Shown piece by piece: positions 35,995 through 47,839 of a stretch of DNA of 64,000 nt (positions are counted from its first letter, which is position 1; the number at the start of each line of letters is the position of its first letter). A model generated the notes under the pieces. That model was not told where the DNA came from. It did not search any database and was given only the letters and a program-made list of their open reading frames with translations. Position numbers and translations under genes: made by a program. This stretch comes from Sialis fuliginosa (Eukaryota > Arthropoda > Insecta > Megaloptera > Sialidae), in the NCBI GenBank assembly GCA_961205875.1, contig OY540810.1, positions 21,204,001 through 21,268,000 of the forward strand, read 5' to 3'.

Positions 35995-37320
35995 ACATCG
36001 TAGACTAAGTAATTTTCGGAATATTTTAAATCTGTAAACGGCATTGATTTCAGTGTCATTTGTACTCGTTTGTACCGCATATAGTTTTGTTTGTACCTCA
36101 AAGGACCAAAAGTTACAAACGATTGGACATTTGAAAATCTATTATTATTGTTATTTCGTGTTTGGTATATTAAATAAATTGTTTATCATATGCAATCGTT
36201 TGTACCCTTTGTGTGTTCATTTGTACCACCAAGGGTTATCTTTTAAGTCTAAGGGCTCGAAGGGAAAAACAAAAAAAACATCGTAGACTAAGTAATTTTC
36301 GGAATATTTTAAATCTGTAAACGGCATTGATTTCAGTGTCATTTGTACTCGTTTGTACCGCATATAGTTTTGTTTGTACCTCAAAGGACCAAAAGGTACA
36401 AACGATTGGACATTTGAAAATCTATTATTATTGTTATTTCGTGTATGGTATATTAAATAAATTGTTTACCATATGCAATCGTTTGTACCTTTTGTGTGTT
36501 CGTTTGTACTACCAAGGGTTATCTTTTAAGTCTAAGGGCTCGAAGGGAAAAACAAAAAAAACATCGTAGACTATGTAATTTTTGGAATATTTTAAATCTG
36601 TAAACGGCATTGGATTCAGCGTCGTTTGTACTCGTTTGTACCGTAAATAGTTTTGTTTGTACCTCAAAGGGCCAAAAGGTACAAACGATTGGACATTTGA
36701 AAATCTATTATCATTGTTATTTCGTGTATGGTATATTAAATAAATTGTTTATCATATGCAATCGCTTGTACCTTTTGTGTGTTCGTTTGTACAACCAAGG
36801 GTTATCTTTTAAGTGTAAGGGCTCGAAGGGAAAAACAAAAAAAACATCGTAGACTATGTAATTTTCGAAATATTTTAAATCTGTAAACGGCATTGATTTC
36901 AGTGTCATTTGAACTCGTTTGTACCGCATATAGTTTTGTTTGTACCTCAAAAGGCCAAAAGGTACAAACGATTGGACATTTGAAAATCTAATATCATTGT
37001 TATTTCGTGTTTGGTATATTAAATAAATTGTTTATCATATGCAATCGTTTGTACCTTTTGTGCGTTCGTTTGTACCACCAAGGTTTATTTTTTACTCTAA
37101 GGGCTAGAAGGGAAAAACAAAAAAAACATCGTAGACTATGTAATTTTCGGAATATTTTAAATCTGTAAACGGCATTTAATTCAGCGTCGTTTGTACTCGT
37201 TTGTACCGTAAATAATTTTGTTTGTACCTCAAATGGCCAAAAGGTACAAACGATTGGATATTTGAAAATCTATTATCATTGATATTTCAAATTCGGTACT
37301 TTAAATAAATTGTCTATCAA
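35995..37320 (+). repeat. Direct-orientation part of the 283-bp array
   Basis: Five landmarks spaced 283, 283, 283 and 282 bp. Units differ by scattered substitutions, for example ACTAAG versus ACTATG after the landmark and TACTCGTTTGTACC variants. GTTTGTAC words are spaced irregularly within each unit, often with a short gap between pairs. Confidence 0.9.
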
Positions 37321-38153
37321 GTTCGAGCCCTTAGACTTAAAAAAATAAACCTTGGTGGTACAAACGAACACACAAAAGGTACAAACGATTACATATGATA
37401 AATAATTTATTTAATATACCAAACACGAAATAACAATGACACTCGATTTCCAAATATCCAATCGTTTGTACCTTTTGGCCCTTTGAGGTACAAACAAAAC
37501 TATTTGCGGTACAAACGAGTACAAATGACGCTGAATCCAATGCCGTTTACAGATTTAAAATATTCCGAAAATTACATAGCCTACGATGTTTTTTTTGTTT
37601 TTCCCTTCGAGCCCTTACACTTAAAAGATAACCCTTGGTTGTACAAACGAACACACAAAAGGTACAAGCGATTGCATATGATAAACAATTTATTTAATAT
37701 ACCATACACGAAATAACAATGATAATAGATTTTCAAATGTCCAATCGTTTGTACCTTTTGGCCCTTTGAGGTACAAACAAAATTATTTACGGTACAAACG
37801 AGTACAAACGACGCTGAATCCAATGCCGTTTACAGATTTAAAATATTCCTAAAATTACATAGTCTACGATGTTTTTTTTTTTTTCCTTCGAGCCCTTAGA
37901 CTTAAAAAATAACCCTTGGTGGTACAAACGAACACACAAAGGGTACAAACGATTGCATATGATAAACAATTTATTTAATATACCAAACACGAAATAACAA
38001 TGAAACTAGATTTTCAAATGTCCAATCGTTTGTACCTTTTGGCCCTTTGAGGTACAAACAAAACTATTTGCGGTACAAACGAGTACAAACGACGCTGAAC
38101 CCAATGCCGTTTACAGATTTAAAATATTCCGAAAATTACATAGTCTACGATGT
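37321..38153 (-). repeat. Inverted part of the 283-bp array
   Basis: Three landmarks spaced 283 and 281 bp in reverse orientation, starting abruptly at 'aagttcgagccctt'. The junction shows no spacer: the direct and inverted halves are fused within a unit. The halves are unequal (five versus three units), as expected from unequal exchange within the array. Confidence 0.9.
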
Positions 38154-38579
38154 TTTTTTGTTTTTCCCTTCGAGCCCTTAGAGTAAAAAAATAACCCTTG
38201 GTGGTACAAACAAACGCACAAAAGGTACAAACGATTGCACATGATAAACAATTTATTAAAAAATCCAAATTAGAAATACCCACTTTGGAACTTTTTGGAT
38301 GTCGCCCTTATTTTTAATTTTCAATATTTAGCCCTTTGTTTAAAACCAATAATATTTGCGGTACAAACGGGTACAAACGATGTCGAAGCTGATGCCGTTC
38401 ACAGATTTTTAATATTCTAATGTTGGTTGCTACCCTTTTTTAAAAAAATTATATCTCTTAGCCCTTTGAGGTACAAACGAAAATTTTTGCGGTACAAACG
38501 AGTACAAACGAGGTACAAACGAATGCATATAACAAAAATTTAATTTTCCAAAGTCAGTTGCCAAGTTCACATAGCTTGG

Positions 38580-40795
38580 GATAAAAATTGAAAAATATAA
38601 ACAATGGTTAAACTTTTGATAAATTGGATAATTAAATGGATAATACATATTTATTTTTAATGTATAAATTTATATATATATTTAAGATAGTAAAGACAAT
38701 TACCACGTGCCCTAACCTAAAGTAGATATAAAAGTTATATTGACATTGTTATACACTAATGTATCAACACACAAAGCTCATTTCAAGAAATCAATTTTTG
38801 ATGCGCGCAAAAAAAATACATTTTTGATTTTGTTACATTTATTTTTATCGAAAAAATATAATTTAACGTTAAGGTAGTTAATTACATGAATAATAAATAA
38901 AATCTGAAAACATTGTTTTTTTAAAATTATTCTCTTTTCAACCAAACTGTAAAGATTTAATTTAATTTAAATTAAATTTTAATAGCCATGAGCTCAGGCC
39001 GGGATTTACCATGCAGGCAGAGTAGACAGTTGCCTAGGGCGGCAAATTTTGGCGGAAACTTTGAAAACTTGTTATATTCGTGGGAATTGAATTTCCCGCC
39101 TATTTCGTTGACACGCGTACCAACATTATAAGTGGAAAATGCCCGAATCGAGAAAAGAATCGATTTATACAAGTCTCGATATTGGCCTAAGTCGAATATT
39201 CGATAAGTTTCTGTATCGAAAATCATCTTATTTTCTCCTACAGTATATTGTGATACACATAACCTCCTCTGTTAGGGGTTGAATTTTGGGAAATGCGAAA
39301 ATACATGTTTCATTGTTTGTATTGTAGAGTATTTATTTTAAGTTTCAAGTAAAAACGACCAAAAAAAATCCCATAGGAATTTGCACACGTCTTTTTATCC
39401 CCATAGGGGTATAATTTCGAAAAATCTTGTTTTTAGTGAGTGCTTACATTATAAAAGGAAGACATCACTGAAATTTCACGTTTTTAGGTCCAGAGGTTTC
39501 GGCTCGGCGATGATCAATCACAGTCAGGACATGTTATTATATGTATAATATATAATGTATATATTATAGATTATTCCTTATACTCGTGGTAGAACTAATT
39601 TATTATTTAAATAAATTATACGGAAAGTAAACAAATATGGGAACAAAAAATAACTGATTTTTATTTTTCTACAATGAAAAATATTCGTTCAAAACACAAG
39701 AAAACAAACACATATTATTTTATTTGAAAACTAGTATTGAAATTACCTCAGCGTCGAGAAAGTAGAGAAGGAAACAACAAATGATTACCTGAAAGCTCTT
39801 GGGGGAACACAGAAAAGAACAGAGAAAATATAATAACAGATATACTTTAGGCTTGGAAATATATGTATATCAACATGTCACATATGTAAGGATATGGATA
39901 CGTGCATTGAAATAATGTATATATTTTTTATTTTGAGGCAAAAAATTTTTTTAAAGGAAACAATTTTTATGTTGTGAAAATTGTTATAGTATCAACATCA
40001 GTGTTAAACTATGGTAGAAATTCGTTAGACAAAGAGGTTACGGTACCTTGCTCTAGCTATTTCTATCTAACATAGTAATATTATATCTCTATTTTCTGTA
40101 TGTTCTATACACAATAAAACCGCATAGTCCTTTCATAACCCGTAAAAACTAGAATTAAGTTTTGTCTGTCTTCATTAAAAAAATTTACCTACTTACAAGA
40201 ACATGATCAGCAGATATTTTAATTACTAACCTTGATTAACTAAAAACGTGGTGTGTGCCTGTCTCACCCACATAAGCGCATTCCCCTTTAATTCCTTAGC
40301 GTTTCATCGTATTTTAAAACGTGTCGAGGTCATTCCAATTCACTAGACTCGCTAAAGAAGTTTCACTTCAAAAACATATAATTTTCGGACACTATCCACA
40401 TGGTAACTTTTGATTTGAAATCATTAACTACATCATATATACTTACTTCAGTTTCAACCAATTTAACTGTACCGTAGGTTGGTTTGTGAGACGTCCTTAT
40501 ATATATTTTTTAATAAGTTATAGTTTTGTCATATTTTTACTAGATTTTATATTATTGTAATAAGTTTTTGCAAAAAAAAAAATGTATTTTGAAAATAATT
40601 GAGTAATATTTATTTCCTACAAGTCTGCAGAAATTAAAAGAGACAGGACATAATTGGTATTAATAAATTCCATGCATTTCATTAAAGATGTAAGCGAACA
40701 TTTTTATGCGCGAGTTATTGAATTTTCTTTAGAAAATGCGTGTTCATAAAATTTTGCTCATTTAACTAAATAAAAGTTGATAATGGCGGAAGGGA
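38580..40795. other. Spacer with one hAT-like fragment
   Basis: No gene. 38996-39060 (AGGCCGGGATTTACCATG, gttgcctagggcggcaaa) is the recognisable end of a widespread insect hAT-type miniature element. The rest is AT-rich. 40240-40330 is less AT-rich with no frame. Confidence 0.45.
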
Positions 40796-40839
40796 TCTTC
40801 GCATATAAATTGATATCGATTTTAATATTTAATATAAAC

Positions 40840-40990
40840 ATTCCCGGAAATCCAGAAAGGTTCCGTGTTCCGATACTGCGAGAGATTCGAGCACATAATG
40901 TTATTTTTGTGAAGCGAGTCGGCGGAAGAAACAGACGATAAAGTGTAATGGCTTCGCTTTTGTTGAGGGCGCGGAAGTTTTAGTTTTGTA
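40840..40990. promoter_or_regulatory. Small CpG-richer island
   Basis: 'gttccgtgttccgatactgc', 'gcgagtcggcggaagaaac' and 'gttgagggcgcggaag' lie in about 150 bp. A 66-residue minus-strand frame covers it (40822-41022) but has no motif I know. Composition is the only evidence for function. Confidence 0.2.
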
Positions 40991-41429
40991 AAAAATGGTT
41001 TATGCGAAAAAGAATATTTCATACTTTTTATGTATCTAGGTTACCTAAATCTTTTCTTCAAATTTTAACTTCGTGTCTTATACATCATAGTTATGCTGGT
41101 GTTTTTACCTACTATTCCAAAAACTTTACATATTATACGGGTTTATTCGGCCCCTAACTTCTTACCTCTCTATTTATTGAAGATTCGCATCAATAAACAT
41201 AAATCTGATATGTATATGCGTCATAACATTTTATTCAGGCAAACTACATTAAACGTAAACACATATTTGCATCAAAATGTCTCTCAACATCATCACATGA
41301 ATTTTTTATCGTTATAATAGTTTTTGATGTATTCTCAAAATAGAAATCATATTTTCTGAAAGTTTAAAAAAAATTTTATTAACAACAATAATTAATGTCG
41401 CTCATAGAATCGGAATTAAATAAACATTA

Positions 41430-41690
41430 ATGTCTGGTTTTATAAAGAATTTGTTTTCAATAAAAAGCTAAGTTAACGCTATAATTTGGGGGTATTGAAT
41501 AAAATGATATACTAACAGTTCTAATCAAATGTATGGTTTATATGAATGATCTTGATGCATGCTTGGTAAATATAAATCAACTATCTTACAGCAGTGTTGA
41601 CATGTATACCTTATTTACATCTAAAACCCCGAGCAAATTCATAACGATTTGGCACCTCGCATATAGCTTTTGCTCTATTAGTCGAAGAAA
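41430..41690 (+). repeat. Dispersed repeat family E, copy 2
   Basis: Starts 'tgtctggttttataaagaa', passes 'tatggtttatatgaatga' and ends near 'cataacgatttggcacctcg'. The same three phrases occur in order at 49015-49255. A chance frame of 68 codons lies over it. Confidence 0.7.
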
Positions 41691-42039
41691 ATGTCCATCC
41701 TCTTCCTTTCAGACCCCAAAACTAATACTCGAAATATGAACCCTCGTTCACTTAAATTAATTACGGTTTTCCCTAAGAGTTATTTTCAACACATTTTTAT
41801 TCTTTCGATAACGCATAGTATAAAAATTAAAAATTGCACTTGAAGCACATTACCTAGTCTTGAATAGGAGAATCTTGGTATTTTTTATTATAATAACAAA
41901 AATAGTTATTTTCTTTATCAACATCTTCGTTTCTTCTTCTATTTTACTTGGCACATCTTATTTTGTTTATTTTAAATAAAATGACTGCGAATGCTCGCAC
42001 TTTTTCCAGTTTTAGTTTTCATCAGTATTTTTTTACATC

Positions 42040-42428
42040 GTTCGGAATTGCCCCATTTAATTTGTTCGTCATTACCCCACGAGCTTGAAAAATATTTTTT
42101 TTTCGAAGATAGGATCATATAATAAACAATACTAGTGACATCAAATACTGTTTGATCGAGGCTTACTTGGGCATTACTTAATTACATTTATATTAATTAC
42201 ATATCAGTTATTACATGACTTTTATTTTAATAAAAAATTAGATGAATATGATATAAAAATGGAACTAAGCTTACTTTGTAATGTGAGTGTGATCTGCACT
42301 GACCGTTAACGGTCCAATACTAGACGTAGGCCCAATTGTCGGTAAGTGCAGAAAAAACATTAGCTTTCCTCTTTTAACATACTGAATTCGCGATTACCCC
42401 GCGTTCGTGATTACCCTACTCTCCCCTA
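42040..42428. mobile_element. Fragment ending TACCCTACTCTCCCCTA
   Basis: The right end reads, in reverse, TAGGGGAGAGTAGGGTAATC, of the same style as the start of the 19.7-kb element. 'gcgattaccccgcgttcgtg' and 'cgtcattaccccacgagc' (42068) are internal ATTACCCC repeats. A 14-bp perfect palindrome GACCGTTAACGGTC is at 42301-42314. The left end was not found. Confidence 0.4.
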
Positions 42429-42786
42429 TATTTATTTACATATTATATAGTAATACACAAGCAATTTGTTAAATTCTTAAAACAAAAAGAAGACACCTAA
42501 ATCATACAGATTACAGTTTACATTTTTGTGTTGGTGAGTGGGAGTGTACGACTACACCAGGCGAACAAATGCATAAATATATCAACCAGGATCAAAAGAT
42601 GTTTTTATGATGGCTGTTCCCCACAAAAGTGGTCTTATTCAAATGCGATACTCGATTTAGGTTATCTCGCATAGCATTCACCCCCACCATCACACTTTAC
42701 TCCAGTGCTGCTTAAACAATTGCATAACTTCAATAATATTTTTATAATAAAAGGTAGATGTGAATTAATAGTTCTTATTTTTTAAG

Positions 42787-43360
42787 GGGGAAAGCCACTG
42801 TGGCGGAATAAAATCGATTTTTTATGCATTTTTAAAAAAGTATAAATATATTCAAAAATATGTAAAATATTAAGTTAAAATTCCGAAAATTGCCTAAGTG
42901 GCAGTCAATTTAGTGGAAGTAGATAGCGTGGCCGGTTATGACCCTCAGAAAACTTAAAACACGTTTTTTTCGAAACGACTTTTTCGGCTTGATTTATTGC
43001 GATTCCTCAAAGAGTAATGAACCGATAAAAAAATGTTTTTTTTCAAAATTTTCGTAATCGCAGTAGCTAAGTAAGCTAAAAGAAATTCAAACCGTCGGAA
43101 AAATTAGATATAGATATTAATAAAAAAAAATATTTCCAATAACCCATTCCGAAACTTCGATGGAACCATGGAGAAAAATATATTTTTTTGGCGTTCACAT
43201 CGAAGCTCATAACTGTAAATTTTTTATATTTTTCATTAAAAATTGGTATTGAATAAGTTGAATATATACTTAACAAAATCTCCTTAAAATAATTAGTTGT
43301 ACCTATGAAAAAAATTCCCAAACATTGATAATTTTTTGACCCGTCACAGTGGCTTTCCCC
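42787..43360. mobile_element. 574-bp TIR element, GGGGAAAGCCACTGTG
   Basis: The left end GGGGAAAGCCACTGTGGCGG and right end CCGTCACAGTGGCTTTCCCC are inverted repeats of about 18-20 bp with one or two mismatches. They are flanked by AAG on both sides (42784-42786, 43361-43363), a possible 3-bp duplication. The interior is AT-rich and non-coding; the 100-codon minus-strand frame at 43076-43378 runs out through the TIR and is not credible. Confidence 0.75.
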
Positions 43361-43364
43361 AAGA

Positions 43365-46360
43365 TTTAAAAAGTGCAATTTTAAAATAAGAAGTTGATTT
43401 TATATGTTATTTGTATTTCTAATTTAAAAATCAGTTGCGCGCTTTGACCATCAGGGGCTCTTTTCTCTGAAAATTTATCAAAAAAAAGAAATTACCTTTA
43501 AGATGTCTTTTTTTAAAAAAAGGAAATATTTATGTTGTTTTATATCAACCCTCCTCCTTTAGTCTTATGTTAGTTGGATTCTGTGAGTCAATATTATTAA
43601 GGTAATAATTAAAAATTTAACAAACGTTATTTTTTCCCTGTTCGTAAAAAAACTGGTTTAAAACCATTGACCTAATAATAATATAATGCCTCTGTATATA
43701 GATATTATTTTCTTTTTTTGGCAAAAAAGATTAATCGTATTATCCTATAAAAGTACAAAATAAATATTGAAATAAAAAACCTATTTCATGCCACTGAAAT
43801 AAAAAATATTATTTGTGTATGTGTGTGAGTTAAGGGCTGTTTTCAAGGGATGGGGGTAGAGAGAACGTTCCACGCACACCGGTTGTAGAAGATGAAATAA
43901 ATTTTAGAAGAAAAACTACAATAAACTGTACCGCGTACGTGCAAATGTCATAACCTCCATAGCCAAGAATTTGTGATTTGACGCCTGTCTATGAAAGCAG
44001 TTTTCACTTCTATACGTATTGGAATCGTATGAAATATGAAAACGCTTTTATTACAGCTACAATATATCACAGTAGTTGTACGAAAGTTTGCACCTAAATA
44101 TTAATGCAATCGTATGAATTGCTCCTTTGTGTTTTGCATTGTGAACTTTATATTCGATTGAAATGTTGCATGTACATAATATATCTCTATATATTGCATG
44201 TGTATTTACTGAATTATTTATACCTGGTATAATAAAGAATTTAATAGAAATCCAAAATAAACGCTATCTTCAAGATGTCAAATAGTGCACTTAAATTAAA
44301 GTACACACACTTTTTTTTAAATATTGTTTTTTTTGCTCATGTCACTCATGTAAGTTTGAGTAACAAAAAAAATTATATTAGTGAATATGTAATACAGTTT
44401 AATGTACACTTCCAGCCTTCCTGTAATGTAATTTATATTACTAAATACAGTATCTTTCTATTCTATTCTATGATATAAGATGTCAAATAGTGGTCATTTT
44501 ATAATATTGTTAAATGGCTACCTTTTGTATGATGTACACCAATCACCGTTGCTTTTAGATCGTTGATTTCTACTTACGATTAAATTAAGTATCCTGTAGA
44601 TAGTTAATAAATATATAAACATTATAAACCCGTGTCCGAGGTCTTGAAATATAGCAAAATTTTTAAAATATGAATTTGTTTGTTATTTAGAAAAAAAGTA
44701 TTATATATATTATTGGGGGGGGGGGTGCATAACCGTCCCAGATATTGACTTTTCTTAGTCTGTTACTGGCTCTTTCCCAAGTAAAATATAAAATATCATA
44801 TAAATAAGCAAAATTTTTTTAAGTTTATTTATTTTATTCATAAAATCGGACTTAAAATACTAAATCAAACTTTAACTTAATGAGTTAATTTCATTACGTA
44901 ATGAAATGTTAGCCGAAACTATGATAAATCACAAATCAAATTTATATCTGTGAAATCCATTCAATAATAATTAATTCTTTTTAATCTGCATACTGGCTTC
45001 CAGAAGTTAAATAGAATTTTTTATAAATAATTTTGCATTCTCTACAAACATATTCGTATACCTAAACAAAAGAATGCATAAATATAGATACCCGTACAAT
45101 GTTTCATTCCAATAAAATTCAAATACTTCACACCGATGAAAAAAGTGAATAAAAAAACTGCATTTATAGAGCATGATAAATCCTGAAATAAAACAATAAC
45201 TCTAGCGGAACGTGAATATTTGTTATAAAAAAAATCTATACGCAGTAAAATACAAAATTCACAATAGTTTGCATTGAAAACTTTTGTATTTAACGTCATT
45301 GTATAAATAATTATAAGTATTATTCTTAATAACAAATAGAAAAAAAACATTTTTTTTTAATAATTGTTCTGAAAATTTATATTGGTATCTGAATTATTTA
45401 AAAAAATGTTCTTGATTGTACTGTGAGTGTTTTTATTTATATTAAAAAAAATTTTTTTTGGATAATTGATAAAAAATAGAAAACACAAATGAGACATTCA
45501 GTATATACTATAATAAATAGTATTATCTACTTTACAACTTTTGTCATTTAACCGTTTTAAAAGTAATTCGAAAAATTCAAAATTGATAGAAGTAAACAAT
45601 TGTTTCCTGTTGTGAAAATGAATTCTAAATCCTAAATATAACATATCAACATTCTATGCAGTATAATTATTTAGTTACAGCGTCTACGGGACGACAGACA
45701 GATATCATGACGAAATAGATAAGGGAAGATTCAGGAAAATTCAAAATGGATATTCCCATCAAATACATATATTTCATACACATGGGCGTATAAAAAATTA
45801 AAAATTTAATAAGAATAAAGTATGTGTAAACATTTTTGAAAATCGGACTATACTTCTAACCTTTTTACTATTCAAATTAAGAAACAATTAATAACAAACT
45901 AAGAACACTTAATAATATTGAATTTTTAAATTAAAATTTTTATAAAAATAGGAAATTTTTCTAGTAGGCACCACGCGGCGAGACTAAATAAACAGTTCAT
46001 GAGAAAACATAACTACGTGTCAGCTGCGCTGCGCCGTTGTGGAACATAGTAAAATAATATTACATAACCGGCTGTGAAGGCTTTCGAGGAGGGTTTGATC
46101 CCTGCAGGAATTTTTAAACCCTTACGTAGATATTACTTATGTTTGTTGTAATTGATTTATTTTTTTTTGTAAAATATCAACAATAAAATGTTATATGTTT
46201 TATTAACTTTTTTCCCGTACCTAATTGTATTTTTGAAAAAGAAATTATTAATATTTTTTAGATACCTAAACAATATTTCAGATCTAAGATTAAGATATAA
46301 TAGGTATATTAATGTATGAATAATAAAAATATTTCACGAAAGGTAAAGTATTTGTTATTC
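43365..46360. other. Long AT-rich spacer
   Basis: No gene or clear element in 3 kb. A ten-base G run is near 44713. A less AT-rich patch lies at 45965-46135 (gcaccacgcggcgagac, cagctgcgctgcgccgttg, gaggagggtttgatccctgc) with no frame or repeat. Frames at 44275-44478 and 45042-45350 are F/Y/I-rich. Confidence 0.45.
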
Positions 46361-46369
46361 TGCTTATAC

Positions 46370-46790
46370 CAGTGGTCTTCAAACTTTGTCGACTCGCGGA
46401 ACCCTTAGAATTAATAGGTTTTTATTATTTGTATAAAAAAAATCATAAATAATTTAGTAACAATCATAATCAATTTCGAATATTTTACCTTTTTTGGAAG
46501 TGAAATACTTTAAAAAATCGTCATTTGTTATTTTTAATATCTATTTACTTTGACATAATAAATATCATTTTGACGTTTGCATAGTAGAAAAATTTAGATT
46601 TAGATTGAAATTGTAAAAATTAAAAAATATACGGAAAAAATTAAATTATTAACCAATGGCGGTTCATGAGAATACTTTATCGATGTTTATTAAAATTGTT
46701 TAATACCTAATGAATTCACAACCGCTCGTGAATTTAGCACGAGGAAGCACTGTGCAATACTGTGCATTTACTTGGCATATGTTTTTGTAC
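46370..46790. mobile_element. hAT-like end plus family C fragment
   Basis: CAGTGGTCTTCAAACTTTG at 46370, followed by 'gactcgcggaaccc', is a textbook hAT terminus. Downstream, 46555-46650 matches 12935-13010 and 46719-46786 carries a family C TIR (gtgaatttagcacgagg, acttggcatatgttttt). It looks like a composite of two unrelated elements, both incomplete. Confidence 0.5.
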
Positions 46791-47226
46791 ATAGATCAAC
46801 AAAACCAAATGAAATACAAGCAAATAGGTAAAATTTATTTAATTTGGCACTGAACAGTAAAATAACATAAAGTAATGGCACTACATGCAAATGTTATATC
46901 CGTTGAATTAGCTAGCTGAGTTGAGCTAAACCAAAGGGATATTTGCAAAACATAATCATGTTGTTCTTTTAGCTTGGCCACGAATATATGCATACATTAT
47001 ATTAAATGAAAAATGTAGCATTCCGCCGTAACATGCACGAATTCAAAAACAATTTCAATAATGCAAACATTACTATTGTATTGCTGCAATAGAACTCCGC
47101 AATCTTTCATACCTTTTCCTCTATGTGTATATACATGAGGTGGATGCCGCGCTTTATTTAATTGTGTTTTTGCTTGTTTGTTTGTAGTTGTAGTGTTGTG
47201 TTCGTTGTTTGATTCTTGTTGTGAGT

Positions 47227-47253
47227 TGTTAAAGGAATATTATGTTTGAACAG
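47227..47253 (+). other. Weak candidate first exon end
   Basis: After a G/T-rich stretch with no ATG, ATGTTTGAACAG is followed directly by a good donor GTGGGT. Four codons are far too little to support a gene; recorded only because the donor is strong and the preceding 80 bases differ in composition from the surroundings. Confidence 0.12.
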
Positions 47254-47308
47254 GTGGGTTTAATTTGATTGGTGTTCAGATTCGACAGTAGAATATACAT
47301 TTATACGT

Positions 47309-47835
47309 ACAGCCAGCGCCGGATTTAACTTTTTGGTACCTATGGTTTTTTTTTCTCTTTTAGATATAAGTATTCACTTTCAAAAGATATTGCATTATTG
47401 CATTGGATTTTTTCATTTTCAATTATGTTTCAAACTCGACCAAATATAGAATTCATTGTAATGGCGAGCGATTCATTTATTTTTTGATTGACTTTGTGTA
47501 GAATAACAGAAAATAGTAAGTATAACATCTCCGCCTACGTAAATTTGTTCCTTTGATTTGGACTTGAGGCGAAATTTCACGCTTACATAATATACTATTT
47601 AATATTATTATTAGTAATAACATCTCAATTAATAGAAAATATTGTTTTCACCTTCTAATTCTTATCATTAAAATGTGCTGAAACCATAATGAAGTGTTCA
47701 TAAATGCTACAAGTCCAATACAAACATATAATTTTTAATGAGAACTCTAATAACCGAAATAGTTCTTATATAAAAAACATAATCTCTTCTTGCGGTGCCC
47801 CCTCTGTTGTGATGCCCTAAGCCGGTGTCTAGTGT
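47309..47835. mobile_element. hAT-type miniature element, decayed
   Basis: Left CAGCGCCGGATTTAAC and right 'ccctaagccggtgtctag' (inverted CACCGGCTTAGGG) resemble the CAGNGCCGGATTTA / CCGGCTTAGGGC ends of common insect hAT MITEs. The 8-bp duplication was not resolved. Interior AT-rich. Confidence 0.45.
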
Positions 47836-47839
47836 GCCT

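Larger units (their letters stand above)
35572..38576. mobile_element. 3-kb foldback element of 283-bp GTTTGTACC units
   Basis: Outer arms 35572-35994 and 38154-38576 are both 423 bp and mirror each other from AGCTATGTGAACTTGG inward. Between them is an array of a 283-bp unit. The landmark ACATCG occurs at 35995, 36278, 36561, 36844 and 37126; its reverse complement at 37584, 37867 and 38148. Orientation flips at about 37320. Every unit carries several GTTTGTACC motifs, at least one inverted (GGTACAAACG). The same roughly 80-codon frame appears in units on both strands, a by-product of the repetition. The architecture resembles Drosophila foldback (FB) or Galileo elements; no flanking duplication or transposase was found. 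Confidence 0.85.

Noticed and set aside
36044-36852. Three near-identical 80-codon frames spaced 283 bp, with similar frames on the opposite strand
   Set aside because: They arise because the 283-bp unit repeats and is inverted. There is no promoter, splice site or domain, and the frame does not extend past unit boundaries.
43076-43378. 100-codon minus-strand frame
   Set aside because: Begins outside and runs through the TIR of a non-coding element.
44713-44722. Ten-base G run as a G-quadruplex
   Set aside because: A single run without spaced G tracts nearby; could also be a sequencing artefact.
45042-45350. 102-codon minus-strand frame
   Set aside because: F/I/Y/L-rich low complexity, crosses A/T runs, no recognisable motif.
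46085-46135. tRNA-like T-arm (gggtttgatccctgc)
   Set aside because: Lacks the GTTCRA core, and no acceptor, D or anticodon arms could be drawn around it.
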